Source: JAAXQD01 sp963790095
Lineage (GTDB): Bacteria > Desulfobacterota > Desulfobacteria > Desulfobacterales > UBA11574
NCBI GenBank assembly: GCA_963790095.1
Contig: CAWBNO010000013.1
Span: 1 to 64,000, forward strand
DNA length: 64,000 nt
Direction of reading: 5' to 3'
The notes beneath the pieces are model-generated. The model was given only the letters and a program-made list of their open reading frames with translations, had not been told where the DNA came from and made no database searches. Of the stretch, positions 1 through 7,973 are shown in pieces (the first letter of the stretch is position 1; each line of letters opens with the position of its first letter). The translations under genes and the position numbers were made by a program.

Positions 1-174
1 GATGCCAGCGCGGCCAACACCGATAAAGACGAAAAAACCACCATCTATGGTATTTCCTACGACTTGACCAAAGGGGTTATGCCATGGGTTGCCATTGAAA
101 AAAAGGATTTCGAAGATTCTGCTGACGGGGATGATTACGACATGTTCCAAGTCGGTCTTCAGATCAAATTTTAA
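1..174 (+). CDS. C-terminal end of an outer-membrane porin (partial)
   Basis: The reading frame is open from the first base and ends at a TAA. The last 57 residues alternate polar and hydrophobic residues as in beta-strands and finish with FQVGLQIKF, a terminal aromatic typical of outer-membrane beta-barrels that the BAM machinery recognises. The acidic loop before it (DFEDSADGDDYD) would be an extracellular or periplasmic turn. The gene lies upstream of a Pho-box-flanked pst cluster, so a phosphate-responsive porin is possible, but that is inference. The N-terminus and most of the barrel are outside the window, so the subfamily cannot be set. Confidence 0.7.
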   Translation, partial: DASAANTDKDEKTTIYGISYDLTKGVMPWVAIEKKDFEDSADGDDYDMFQVGLQIKF

Positions 175-237
175 TGGTGTCGTTTTAATCAGAGCAATTA
201 ATGCCCTGATTCCAAGAACGGTTCCAACCACCCATAA

Positions 238-268
238 GTGCCCATTCCGGGATGACCTGGATGGGCAC
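238..268. terminator. Stem-loop after the porin gene
   Basis: GTGCCCAT and ATGGGCAC form a perfect 8-bp stem with a 15-nt loop 64 bases after the porin stop. No T-run follows, so this is a possible factor-dependent terminator or mRNA-stabilising hairpin. The same stem recurs at 9051-9079. Confidence 0.4.
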
Positions 269-317
269 CAGTCATTCATATCATTAAATAATACTTCCGG
301 ACGGCATGAATAGAAAT

Positions 318-346
318 TTAACTTTGTCCTAATAAAATTCTAACAC
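318..346 (+). promoter_or_regulatory. Pho-box-like repeats upstream of the ArsC-like gene
   Basis: Three 7-mers, TTAACTT, CTAATAA and CTAACAC, sit at an exact 11-bp period with 4-nt AT-rich spacers (TGTC, AATT). This is the 7-4-7 arrangement of PhoB boxes and also resembles the TTAACA-N5 repeats bound by Bacillus PhoP. The site ends 51 bp before the start codon of the next gene. Binding by a PhoB-type regulator is inferred from this spacing and from the adjacent pst genes. Confidence 0.6.
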
Positions 347-397
347 TCTTTGTTTATTAAAATATAGGATAAAAGTCGATTTTCAAAAAAGGATAAT

Positions 398-976
398 ATG
401 TACAATCTTTTGCTCACTGTTGGATCCATTCTTATTGTTATCGGGTTGATAGTTATGAGGGTCAGATATTTACCTGTTCTTCATCCCGATGCGGAATTGT
501 TCATTAATCTCTTATCTATGAACTGTTCAGAAAAAGGAAGCATAAAGCATGAAAAAAAAACAAGAGTTCTTTTCATCTGCATTCATAACAGCGGAAGAAG
601 CCAGATGGCGGAAACTTTTCTGAAAGCCATAGGCGGTGAACGGTTTGAAGTTGAAAGCGCAGGCTTGGAGCCCAAACCGGTGAACCCGTATGTTGTTGAA
701 GTGATGAAAGAAGTTGGATATGACCTGTCCGACAATACATCGGACAGCGTACTGCAATTTTTCAAGGAAGGCCGATTATACGATTATGTCATTACCGTGT
801 GCGATGAATCCGTTGAAAATCAATGTCCGATTTTCCACGGTATTGCCAGAAGACTGCACTGGCCCTTTCCTGATCCTCAAAAGGTAACAGGACCAAAAGA
901 TGAAAAACTGGAAAACATCCGTTTGATTAGAGATCGTATCAAACAGCACATCGATTCCTGGGTAAAAGACCTTTAA
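398..976 (+). CDS. ArsC-like arsenate reductase / low-molecular-weight phosphatase family protein with N-terminal membrane segment
   Basis: The catalytic domain runs from about residue 55 to 190. It has the P-loop CIHNSGRSQ (C-x5-R) and a second cysteine pair in CDESVENQC, followed by HWPFPDP. This is the layout of thioredoxin-coupled arsenate reductases of the LMW-PTP fold, which reduce arsenate to arsenite through a cysteine relay. The chosen ATG has a good Shine-Dalgarno (AAAAGGATAAT) and adds about 20 hydrophobic residues, so the enzyme may be membrane-anchored. An internal ATG at 518 would give the usual soluble length but has no clear ribosome site. The Pho-box-like site upstream and the pst operon downstream fit arsenate detoxification when high-affinity phosphate uptake is on. 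A protein phosphatase role remains possible. Confidence 0.75.
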   Translation: MYNLLLTVGSILIVIGLIVMRVRYLPVLHPDAELFINLLSMNCSEKGSIKHEKKTRVLFICIHNSGRSQMAETFLKAIGGERFEVESAGLEPKPVNPYVVEVMKEVGYDLSDNTSDSVLQFFKEGRLYDYVITVCDESVENQCPIFHGIARRLHWPFPDPQKVTGPKDEKLENIRLIRDRIKQHIDSWVKDL

Positions 977-978
977 TT

Positions 979-997
979 GGGAACTTAATTTGTTCCC
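979..997 (+). terminator. Short hairpin after the ArsC-like gene
   Basis: GGGAAC and GTTCCC pair across a 7-nt loop, beginning three bases after the stop codon. It is weak and has no T-tract. Confidence 0.3.
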
Positions 998-1090
998 GAT
1001 AGTAATTTGCAGATGGACACTAAACAGTATTTCTCAATCATCATATGATCTTAAAGGCTTGCCCTCTCAAGACATGATTTTTTTTCGATT

Positions 1091-1119
1091 CTAGCGATAT
1101 CCTAACACAAACTTAACAA
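1091..1119 (+). promoter_or_regulatory. Upstream Pho-box-like repeats of the pst operon
   Basis: CTAGCGA, CTAACAC and TTAACAA occur at an 11-bp period. This is a second, weaker cluster about 100 bp upstream of the stronger one at 1210-1238, in the 348-bp gap before pstC. The rest of the gap is AT-rich and shows no gene. Confidence 0.5.
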
Positions 1120-1209
1120 TTCCGAACTATTCTCTCAACTCAAGGCAAAAACTTCTAAGTTTGAAGTTTTATATTTCAACATACCGAATATCGCAAATAA
1201 AACAAAAGT

Positions 1210-1238
1210 TTAACTTGGATCTAACATAAATCTAACAT
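1210..1238 (+). promoter_or_regulatory. Pho-box-like triple repeat of the pst operon
   Basis: TTAACTT-GGAT-CTAACAT-AAAT-CTAACAT gives three 7-mers at exactly 11 bp, the last two identical. The E. coli consensus is CTGTCAT-A/T-rich 4-CTGTCAT, so each half differs at two positions. The site ends 86 bp before the pstC ATG. It is the best candidate operator for phosphate-starvation control of pstCASB-phoU. Confidence 0.7.
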
Positions 1239-1324
1239 TATAGATTTATGTTACGAATTTAGAAAATTAATAGACTGTTTGATCTGAAGAACAATCGGGT
1301 TCGCCCAATTGGAAAGAATAACCC

Positions 1325-2716
1325 ATGATATCAACCACAACCATTTTATTTGTATTGCTGCTGCTTTCAGGAACAGCCTATTACCTTGGTCTGCGGCGTT
1401 CCGTGGCTGTTGCCGGAGGGCAGGAACATGTTCGAAAACTCCATTCACGTCCCCCCTATTACGGTGCAATGACGGCACTTTGGTGCGGCATACCTGCGCT
1501 GATTATTTTTTTCTTCTGGCAGGTATTTGAAGCAAATATTATTACAAACCTGGTGGTTGCGGGATTGCCCAATGAAATTCGGGATCTGCCGGCAGACCAG
1601 ATCAATTTGGTCGTTAATGATATTCGAAATATGGCTGCCGGTAATATTGTATCCAGCCAGGCCAGCCAGGTAATCCAGGAAGCGGCCGCTCATTTTTCTC
1701 GATTGCAGCAGATCAGTCATACGGCGCTGGCGGTTGTTGCTGTATGTGTTTGCATTTTGGGATTGGTCATTGTTCGAAAAAAAATCTCCAAAGCGACGCG
1801 GGCCCGAAATCAGGTGGAAAAGATCATTCTCTGGCTGCTCATTGCCTGCTCGACCATCGCTATTTTTACAACCATCGGCATCGTTCTTTCCGTCCTTTAT
1901 GAAGCCATACGGTTTTTTAAAGCGGTTTCGGTGAGCGAATTCCTTTTTGGGCTCAAATGGAGTCCACAAATCGCAATCCGAAGCGATCAGGTGGGTTCTT
2001 CAGGGGCGTTTGGAGCGGTGCCGGTGTTTATGGGGACCCTTTTGATATCTGCCATTGCCATGGCGGTGGCCACACCCATCGGCCTGATGTCTGCCATATA
2101 TATGTCGGAATATGCCAACAAAAATTTCAGGGCAGTAGCAAAACCGCTCATGGAAATTCTGGCAGGGATTCCCACCGTGGTCTATGGTTTTTTTGCAGCG
2201 CTTGTGGTAGCTCCGGTGATTCGTGATACCGGGCAATGGATCGGTCTGGATGTGTCTTCGGAAAGCGCACTGGCAGCGGGTCTTGTCATGGGCATCATGA
2301 TTATTCCGTTTGTTTCTTCACTTTCCGACGACATGATCAATGCCGTACCCCAGGAACTTCGGGACGGTGCCTATGGATTGGGCGCCACCAAATCGGAAAC
2401 CATCAAACAGGTGGTTTTGCCGGCTGCGCTGCCGGGAATCGTGGGCAGTATTCTTTTGGCAATATCCCGCGCCATCGGTGAAACCATGATCGTGGTCATG
2501 GCTGCAGGGCTGACAGCCAATTTAACACTCAATCCTTTAAAGACCGTTACCACCGTGACCGTTCAGATCGTTACCCTGCTGGTGGGTGATCAGGAGTTCG
2601 ACAGCCCCAAAACTCTGGCAGCTTTTGCTTTGGGACTGTTACTGTTTTTGGTAACCCTTTGTTTGAACATCATCGCACTCGTGGTGGTGCGTAAATACCG
2701 TGAACAATATGAGTAG
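1325..2716 (+). CDS. pstC: Phosphate ABC transporter permease PstC
   Basis: PstC is one of two inner-membrane permeases of the PstSCAB high-affinity phosphate importer. The 463-residue protein is longer than the roughly 320 of E. coli. The extra length is N-terminal: an anchor at residues 1-20, a helix at about 50-70, a periplasmic stretch with many small or charged residues, and another helix near 135-155. The binding-protein-dependent permease core follows (about 200-460). Its EAA-type cytoplasmic loop ELRDGAYGLGATKSETIKQVVLPAALPGI is recognisable, as is AIGETMIV. The stop overlaps the start of pstA by 17 bases, indicating translational coupling. It lies directly behind Pho-box-like repeats. 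Confidence 0.95.
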   Translation: MISTTTILFVLLLLSGTAYYLGLRRSVAVAGGQEHVRKLHSRPPYYGAMTALWCGIPALIIFFFWQVFEANIITNLVVAGLPNEIRDLPADQINLVVNDIRNMAAGNIVSSQASQVIQEAAAHFSRLQQISHTALAVVAVCVCILGLVIVRKKISKATRARNQVEKIILWLLIACSTIAIFTTIGIVLSVLYEAIRFFKAVSVSEFLFGLKWSPQIAIRSDQVGSSGAFGAVPVFMGTLLISAIAMAVATPIGLMSAIYMSEYANKNFRAVAKPLMEILAGIPTVVYGFFAALVVAPVIRDTGQWIGLDVSSESALAAGLVMGIMIIPFVSSLSDDMINAVPQELRDGAYGLGATKSETIKQVVLPAALPGIVGSILLAISRAIGETMIVVMAAGLTANLTLNPLKTVTTVTVQIVTLLVGDQEFDSPKTLAAFALGLLLFLVTLCLNIIALVVVRKYREQYE

Positions 2717-4001
2717 TCAATTCTCCCAAATATCGGATAAAAGTGTCAAACCCATTGACATTGTCAAAAAGAATCTGGCCGGCCGTCGCCGGGCCGAACA
2801 CCGGTTCCGCAGAATGGGCCTTGCCGCCATTCTTGCCAGCCTGTTTTTTCTGGCACTTTTATTTTTCAGTATTATCGGCAATGGATATTCTGCGTTGTTA
2901 CAAACCTTTATTAAAATCGATGTTTTTTTCGACCCTGGAAAGATCGCCAAGAACGATCCGAGCCAAGGAGACTACCAGGGTATCGTAAAGGCATCCCTGC
3001 TAAAAATGTTTCCGGATGTCAAAGGACGCCGGGACAAGCGCAAGCTTTATAATCTGATCAGCTCCGGTGCGTCATTTCAGATTCGTAAGATGGTTTTGAC
3101 CGATGCCGGTCTTATCGGTCAGCAGCGATCGATTTGGGTGCCGGCAGATGATGACGTGGACATGCTGATGAAAGGTCATTTAAGTCGCCAGGAGGACACC
3201 CCATCCGGAAGGTTTGACCGTCAGCAGCTTCAGTGGCTCGATCGGCTGGAAGCGGAAAAACGTATTAAAAAAAAGTTTAACACCATCTTTTTTACATCCG
3301 GAGACTCCCGGGAACCTGAATTGGCCGGTGTCTGGGGAGCGGTGGCCGGCTCATTTTTTACCCTTCTGGTCACACTCATGCTGTCGTTTCCCATTGGTGT
3401 GGCTTGTGCAGTTTATTTGGAAGAGTTTGCGCCCAAAAACCGCTGGACCGATCTCATTGAAGTTAACATCAACAACCTGGCGGCAGTACCGTCCATTGTT
3501 TTCGGGTTGCTGGGGTTGGCCGTGTTTTTGAATTTTTTCGGCTTGCCCCGTTCAGCGCCGCTGGTGGGTGGTTTGGTATTAACGCTAATGACCCTGCCCA
3601 CCATCATTATCGCCGGACGCGCAGCCATCCAGGCGGTACCGCCATCGATTCGGGATGCTGCTCTGGGTGTGGGGGCGTCGAAGATGCAGACCATCATGCA
3701 CCATGTGCTGCCCCTGGCGATGCCGGGAATGCTGACCGGCGCCATTATCGGTATGGCCCGGGCTTTGGGTGAGACAGCCCCTCTGTTGATGATCGGTATG
3801 GTGGCCTTTATCGTGGATATTCCCGGCGGGTTTACCGATCCGGCCACAGTCCTGCCGGTCCAGGTCTTTTTGTGGGCGGACAGCCCGGAACGAGCGTTTG
3901 TGGAGCGAACGTCAGCAGCCACGCTGGTATTGCTGGCATTTTTATTTGCCATGAACGGGCTGGCAGTATACCTGCGAAAACGATTTGAACGGCGCTGGTA
4001 A
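2700..4001 (+). CDS. pstA: Phosphate ABC transporter permease PstA
   Basis: PstA is the second permease of the PstSCAB complex. The 433 residues begin with a cytoplasmic basic stretch and a membrane helix at about 38-62. A large soluble insert (about 75-200) absent from the short E. coli protein follows, then the six-helix permease core. The EAA loop is visible in SIRDAALGVGASKMQTIMHHVLPLAMPGM, and ARALGETAPLLMIG matches the family. It overlaps pstC. A 249-bp gap with a GGCGGG/CCCGCC stem-loop at 4041-4065 separates it from pstS, leaving room for separate expression of the binding protein. Confidence 0.95.
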   Translation: MNNMSSQFSQISDKSVKPIDIVKKNLAGRRRAEHRFRRMGLAAILASLFFLALLFFSIIGNGYSALLQTFIKIDVFFDPGKIAKNDPSQGDYQGIVKASLLKMFPDVKGRRDKRKLYNLISSGASFQIRKMVLTDAGLIGQQRSIWVPADDDVDMLMKGHLSRQEDTPSGRFDRQQLQWLDRLEAEKRIKKKFNTIFFTSGDSREPELAGVWGAVAGSFFTLLVTLMLSFPIGVACAVYLEEFAPKNRWTDLIEVNINNLAAVPSIVFGLLGLAVFLNFFGLPRSAPLVGGLVLTLMTLPTIIIAGRAAIQAVPPSIRDAALGVGASKMQTIMHHVLPLAMPGMLTGAIIGMARALGETAPLLMIGMVAFIVDIPGGFTDPATVLPVQVFLWADSPERAFVERTSAATLVLLAFLFAMNGLAVYLRKRFERRW

Positions 4002-4040
4002 TATACATAGGGTACAAGGGGTCAAGCCCACCACATAGAC

Positions 4041-4065
4041 GGCGGGTAAAGATTCAATGCCCGCC
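4041..4065 (+). other. Intercistronic stem-loop between pstA and pstS
   Basis: GGCGGG and CCCGCC form a 6-bp GC stem with a 13-nt loop. No T-run follows. It may stabilise or separate the transcripts. No Pho box was seen in the remainder of this gap. Confidence 0.3.
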
Positions 4066-4250
4066 TTGTCGCGACGCGGTGATTACTTAAAGTATAGGCT
4101 AAGCCGCATAAAAAGACAGCTTATTGACAATATAGTAAGGTTAATCTGTCTGGGCCAGAGGTTCGAGTGAAATACTAAAGAATCACAAAGATTGGAACCT
4201 ATTTTTCAACAAAATTAGAAAAGAACCAAATTAAAAAAAGGAGAAAGAAA

Positions 4251-5315
4251 ATGATGAAAAAATTGTTTTTATTTGCTGTATCTCTTGCTTTCGTATTCGC
4301 GGGATTTGCAAATCCGGCCGCAGCAGGCGCTTCTCGTGATTACATCAGTATTGTGGGGTCTTCCACGGTGTACCCCTTTGCAACGGTGGTGGCAGAACAA
4401 TTCGGTAAAACCTCACGCTTTAAAACCCCGAAGATCGAATCCACCGGTTCCGGCGGCGGGCTGAAGCTTTTTTGTGCGGGCGTGGGTGTCGAGCATCCGG
4501 ACATTACCAATGCGTCCCGTCGGATTAAAAAATCCGAATGCGACACCTGTAATAAAAACGGTGTCAAGGATATTGTTGAAATCAAAATCGGATACGACGG
4601 TATTGTTCTTGCCAACTCTAAAAAGGCCGAGGTGTTTAAGCTTTCGCGAAAAGACATCTTTTTGGCTTTGGCCAAAGATGTGCCGGACCCCAAAGGCGGT
4701 GAAAAGCTGATTCCCAATCCATACAAAACCTGGAAAGACGTCAATCCCTCACTTCCCGCCACAAAGATTGAAGTGCTCGGACCTCCCCCCACCTCCGGGA
4801 CCCGGGATGCCTTTGTCGAATTGGCCATGGAAGGCGGGGCTAAAAAATTTGCCTGGATCAAGGCCATGAAAAAAAAGGATAAAAAACATTATAAAGCCAT
4901 CTGTCACACCATTCGTGAAGACGGCGCTTACATCGAAGCCGGTGAAAACGACAACCTTATCGTGCAGAAGCTCGAAGCCAATCCCGATGCCGTGGGCATT
5001 TTTGGATTCAGTTTTTTGGATCAGAACACGGATAAAATCCATGGGTCTGTGGTGGACGGTGTGTCACCGACCTTTGAGGGCATTGCCAGCGGTGACTATC
5101 CGGTTTCAAGGCCGTTGTTTTTCTATGTCAAAAAGGCCCACGTAGATAAAATTCCCGGTATTCGTCAATATTTAAGGGAGTTTACCAGTGACAAAGCCTG
5201 GGGGCCGGACGGGTATCTGAGCGAAAAAGGAATGATTCCCATGCCGGATAATGAAAGAACAAAATTCAGCAGTGATGGAAAAAATCTTAACACTTTTTCC
5301 TGCGGTGATCTATAG
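4251..5315 (+). CDS. pstS: Phosphate-binding periplasmic protein PstS
   Basis: PstS captures phosphate in the periplasm and delivers it to PstCA. Residues 1-25 form a signal peptide (MMKK, hydrophobic core, cleavage probably after ANPAAAGA). The phosphate-site motifs IVGSSTVYPFA and STGSGGG near the N-terminus and PPTSGTRDAFVE near residue 180 match the family. At 354 residues it has the usual length. A cysteine-containing segment (FCAG, ECDTC) could carry disulfides. The ribosome site is strong (AAAGGAGAAAG before ATG). Unlike in E. coli, pstS follows pstCA rather than leading the operon. Confidence 0.93.
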   Translation: MMKKLFLFAVSLAFVFAGFANPAAAGASRDYISIVGSSTVYPFATVVAEQFGKTSRFKTPKIESTGSGGGLKLFCAGVGVEHPDITNASRRIKKSECDTCNKNGVKDIVEIKIGYDGIVLANSKKAEVFKLSRKDIFLALAKDVPDPKGGEKLIPNPYKTWKDVNPSLPATKIEVLGPPPTSGTRDAFVELAMEGGAKKFAWIKAMKKKDKKHYKAICHTIREDGAYIEAGENDNLIVQKLEANPDAVGIFGFSFLDQNTDKIHGSVVDGVSPTFEGIASGDYPVSRPLFFYVKKAHVDKIPGIRQYLREFTSDKAWGPDGYLSEKGMIPMPDNERTKFSSDGKNLNTFSCGDL

Positions 5316-5327
5316 CCTTTATAAACC

Positions 5328-5360
5328 GGTCGGACCGGCAGATAATTTTCCGGTCCGACC
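5328..5360 (+). other. Intercistronic hairpin between pstS and pstB
   Basis: GGTCGGACCGG and CCGGTCCGACC form a perfect 11-bp stem with an 11-nt loop immediately after the pstS stop. There is only a short T-tract, so partial termination or 3'-end protection of pstS mRNA is more likely than a full stop. This would raise PstS over PstB. Confidence 0.55.
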
Positions 5361-5414
5361 TTACTCCATCCAAATAAATTCTTTATGAGAATTTTGGGGA
5401 GGAATCGTTTGCTA

Positions 5415-6335
5415 ATGGATACACAACTCAGTATAATACCAGCGGATCAGAACAAAACCGAAAGAATCGATGCCCGTTCAGAACATCGGATGACGAACCC
5501 GAGGCGCGGTAAAAAAATGGGACCGTTAAAAAATGATCGGGATGAACCCGGAAAAACCGTTGGGGAACCATTTGTAGAATACCCCCGTATGACCTGTCGT
5601 AATGTCGATGTTTACTATGGGGATAAGCAAGCGATCCGGAATGTGTCGGTAGATATCGCCGGCAACGAAGTGATCTCCATGATCGGTCCGTCCGGGTGCG
5701 GAAAATCGACCTTCATAAGATGCCTGAATCGAATGAACGACACCATCGAGGGATGCCGGGTAACCGGTGAGATCACCCTGGACGGTATGGATATCTATGA
5801 TAAGCGTGTGGATGTTGTCCCCCTTCGAGCTCAAGTCGGTATGGTGTTTCAAAAACCGAACCCCTTTCCCAAATCGATTTACGACAACGTCGCATACGGT
5901 CCGAAAATTCATGGGTTGAGCCGGAGTCGGTTGGAATTGGATGAGATCGTGGAATCATCACTGAAAAAGGCCGGACTTTGGGAAGAAGTCAAGGATCAGC
6001 TGAATCAGCCGGGAACCAGTTTGTCAGGGGGGCAGCAGCAACGGCTGTGCATTGCACGGGCCATTGCCGTAGGCCCGGAGGTTATCCTGATGGACGAACC
6101 CTGCAGTGCGCTGGATCCCATTGCAACCGGTCGAATCGAAGATCTGATTCATGAACTGAGGCGACAGTTTTCCATTGTTATCGTGACACATTCCATGCAA
6201 CAGGCAGCAAGGGTGTCTCAACGCACCGCGTATTTTCATCTTGGAAATCTAATAGAAGTGGGTCAGACCGATCAGGTCTTTACATCGCCCCGACACAAAT
6301 TAACACAGGACTATATTACCGGACGAATCGGCTGA
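5415..6335 (+). CDS. pstB: Phosphate ABC transporter ATP-binding protein PstB
   Basis: PstB hydrolyses ATP to drive PstCA. Walker A is GPSGCGKST, the signature is LSGGQQQR and Walker B is VILMDEPCSALDP, with the H-loop in IVIVTHSMQQAARVS. The length of 306 residues exceeds the roughly 257 of E. coli because of a charged, low-complexity extension of about 55 residues before TCRNVDVYYGDKQAI. I chose ATG 5415 because GGGGAGGA lies 11 bases upstream; the earlier in-frame ATG at 5385 lacks a ribosome site. It is followed by phoU after 36 bases. Confidence 0.93.
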   Translation: MDTQLSIIPADQNKTERIDARSEHRMTNPRRGKKMGPLKNDRDEPGKTVGEPFVEYPRMTCRNVDVYYGDKQAIRNVSVDIAGNEVISMIGPSGCGKSTFIRCLNRMNDTIEGCRVTGEITLDGMDIYDKRVDVVPLRAQVGMVFQKPNPFPKSIYDNVAYGPKIHGLSRSRLELDEIVESSLKKAGLWEEVKDQLNQPGTSLSGGQQQRLCIARAIAVGPEVILMDEPCSALDPIATGRIEDLIHELRRQFSIVIVTHSMQQAARVSQRTAYFHLGNLIEVGQTDQVFTSPRHKLTQDYITGRIG

Positions 6336-6371
6336 CCGATTAGAAATCCATAAAATAGAGAGATAAACACG

Positions 6372-7031
6372 ATGGCCAAGCATTTTGATCGAGAGTTGGA
6401 AAAACTTAAAAAGAAAATCCTTTCTTTGGGCGCGCTGGTGGAAGAACGGGTTTATCTGGCAATCAAAGCCATTGAAAGCAGAGATCCCGATCTGGCGAAA
6501 AGAATCATTCGATCAGACCACGAAATCGATGAAACCGAAGTCGAAGTGGAAGAAGAGTGTTTGAAAGTACTTGCTCTTTACCAACCGGTGGCCATCGACC
6601 TTCGATTTATCGTCGCCGTAATCAAAATCAACAATGATCTTGAGAGAATTGGTGATGAGGCGGTGAACATCGCTGAGCGTATCCAGAGTATCGCCAAGTA
6701 TCCAAATATCAGTTTCCACTTTGACTATACCGAAATGGCTGAAATCGCGGCAGCCATGTTGAAACAGAGCCTGGATGCTCTGGTCAATCTGGATATCGAT
6801 ACGGCGTTTAGAATTCTAACACTCGATGATGAGGTCGATGATATCCAGAGCAAGGCCTATTCACAAATCAAACAGGCCATGCGGGAACATCCCGAAGAAA
6901 TGACCTATTTGATCAACCTGTACCTCATTTCCCGACATCTTGAGCGTGTGGCCGATCATGCAACCAACATCGCCGAAGAGGTCATTTACCTGATCGAAGG
7001 CGAGATTATCAGGCATGGGAAGTATTTATAA
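6372..7031 (+). CDS. phoU: Phosphate signalling regulator PhoU
   Basis: PhoU represses the Pho response when phosphate is ample, acting between Pst and the PhoR kinase. The 219-residue all-helical protein contains the two PhoU repeats with the metal-binding signatures IKINNDLERIGDEAVNIAER (about 75-95) and ISRHLERVADHATNIAEE (about 178-196). It is the last gene of the pst operon. The phoR/phoB genes are not in this window. Confidence 0.95.
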   Translation: MAKHFDRELEKLKKKILSLGALVEERVYLAIKAIESRDPDLAKRIIRSDHEIDETEVEVEEECLKVLALYQPVAIDLRFIVAVIKINNDLERIGDEAVNIAERIQSIAKYPNISFHFDYTEMAEIAAAMLKQSLDALVNLDIDTAFRILTLDDEVDDIQSKAYSQIKQAMREHPEEMTYLINLYLISRHLERVADHATNIAEEVIYLIEGEIIRHGKYL

Positions 7032-7179
7032 CGCATTTCTGCTGGGCAATAAAATTAGGGGGTCAAGTCATCTTAGCTTGTTTCCATCCATAAATGGCTA
7101 TTTTCCCGGTGAGCCGCGTTCTCCGCGGGTTTGCTCATCGAAAAAATATTTCATTTATGAATTGGAAACTACTCAGTGC

Positions 7180-7719
7180 TCAAATGTGTTTATGGATGGG
7201 CAATAGCTCGATGGCCTCCAAATATTCTTTGGTTCGATTGATGGCTGTGATGAACATCTTCGAGCCGGTCATGAACGTAAAAATATCCTCCCCGTTCCCG
7301 CAGGTCCGTGCAAACTCGGGTCCGATGACCACAGCGGGCTCTGGTGCGCCGGAGTTTTGGGCCAGAACGTCCACGTACATGTCCAGACGGTCTTTGAGAA
7401 TCTGAAAATAATCGATATCATGGCCGATTAAATTCCCGGTTGCTGTGGAGATCGTCTGTGAAAAATCGTAGACCGCCTTCCAATAAACCTCTAAAAGCTG
7501 ATTTTTATGGGGGCTGGTTTCAAGATAATAGGATATGCTCCAACCGACACTGATAATTTTAAGTATCTGCAGTTCGTATTCAACCGTTTCCCGCTGGATG
7601 TCCGCCGCTTCCGGCAGGTGTGACATCAGCCATTTAATGTCTTCACGGTCAACGACAAAATCGAACAGATCTTCTCCAGCGCGTTCAATTTCCGATTTTT
7701 TCTCTTTTGAATTTTCCAT
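7180..7719 (-). CDS. Uncharacterised 179-residue protein
   Basis: I do not recognise this family. It is a soluble, mainly helical protein with an acidic, lysine-rich N-terminus (MENSKEKKSE) and no membrane segment or signal peptide. Its ATG overlaps the TAA of the upstream gene (TAATG), showing translational coupling, so it is the last gene of a three-gene minus-strand operon. The middle contains aromatic-rich helices (SVGWSISYYLE, VYWKAVYDFSQ). No catalytic motif is evident. Downstream lies an inverted repeat (CCATCCATAAA at 7086-7096, TTTATGGATGG at 7189-7199). Confidence 0.7.
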   Translation of the reverse strand: MENSKEKKSEIERAGEDLFDFVVDREDIKWLMSHLPEAADIQRETVEYELQILKIISVGWSISYYLETSPHKNQLLEVYWKAVYDFSQTISTATGNLIGHDIDYFQILKDRLDMYVDVLAQNSGAPEPAVVIGPEFARTCGNGEDIFTFMTGSKMFITAINRTKEYLEAIELLPIHKHI

Positions 7720-7967
7720 TACTCTATAGATATTACTATTTTTCTATCTTTCTTGTGCTCTTCGATTTCCGCCAAAGTTCCCAAAGCGTCTTCGGACTTT
7801 GAGATTTCAATGAGTTGATCCAGGTCGATGCCCAAATCATCCAGCACCCTCACGGCTTTGCGCGGGATCAGTTTTGACGCCACTTTAACGATGGCAAGGG
7901 GAATCGTTGCAGTGGTGTCCGGTGTGGTTCCGTTATTTTTGAAAATTCTAATCTTCAGTTTTGCCAT
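7719..7967 (-). CDS. Small SHOCT-like domain protein
   Basis: This 82-residue protein has a beta-strand start (KLKIRIFKNNG) and the pattern IPLAIVKVASKLIPRKAVRVLDDLGIDLDQLIEI, followed by GTLAEIEEHKKDRKIVISIE. From memory this resembles the SHOCT-like module found at the N-terminus of YvlB/LiaX-type envelope-stress proteins, in which 'LKFIPKKA ... GIDLDEI ... G-L-V-(D/E)IED ... VEI' is typical. The function as a stand-alone protein is unknown. It lies 6 bp after the 223-residue gene and overlaps the next start codon. Confidence 0.7.
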   Translation of the reverse strand: MAKLKIRIFKNNGTTPDTTATIPLAIVKVASKLIPRKAVRVLDDLGIDLDQLIEISKSEDALGTLAEIEEHKKDRKIVISIE

Positions 7968-7973
7968 GTCTGT

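Noticed and set aside
4081..4250. Pho box directly upstream of pstS
   Set aside because: No 11-bp-phased CTAACAT/TTAACAT repeats were found; only a stray TTGACA without a matching -10.
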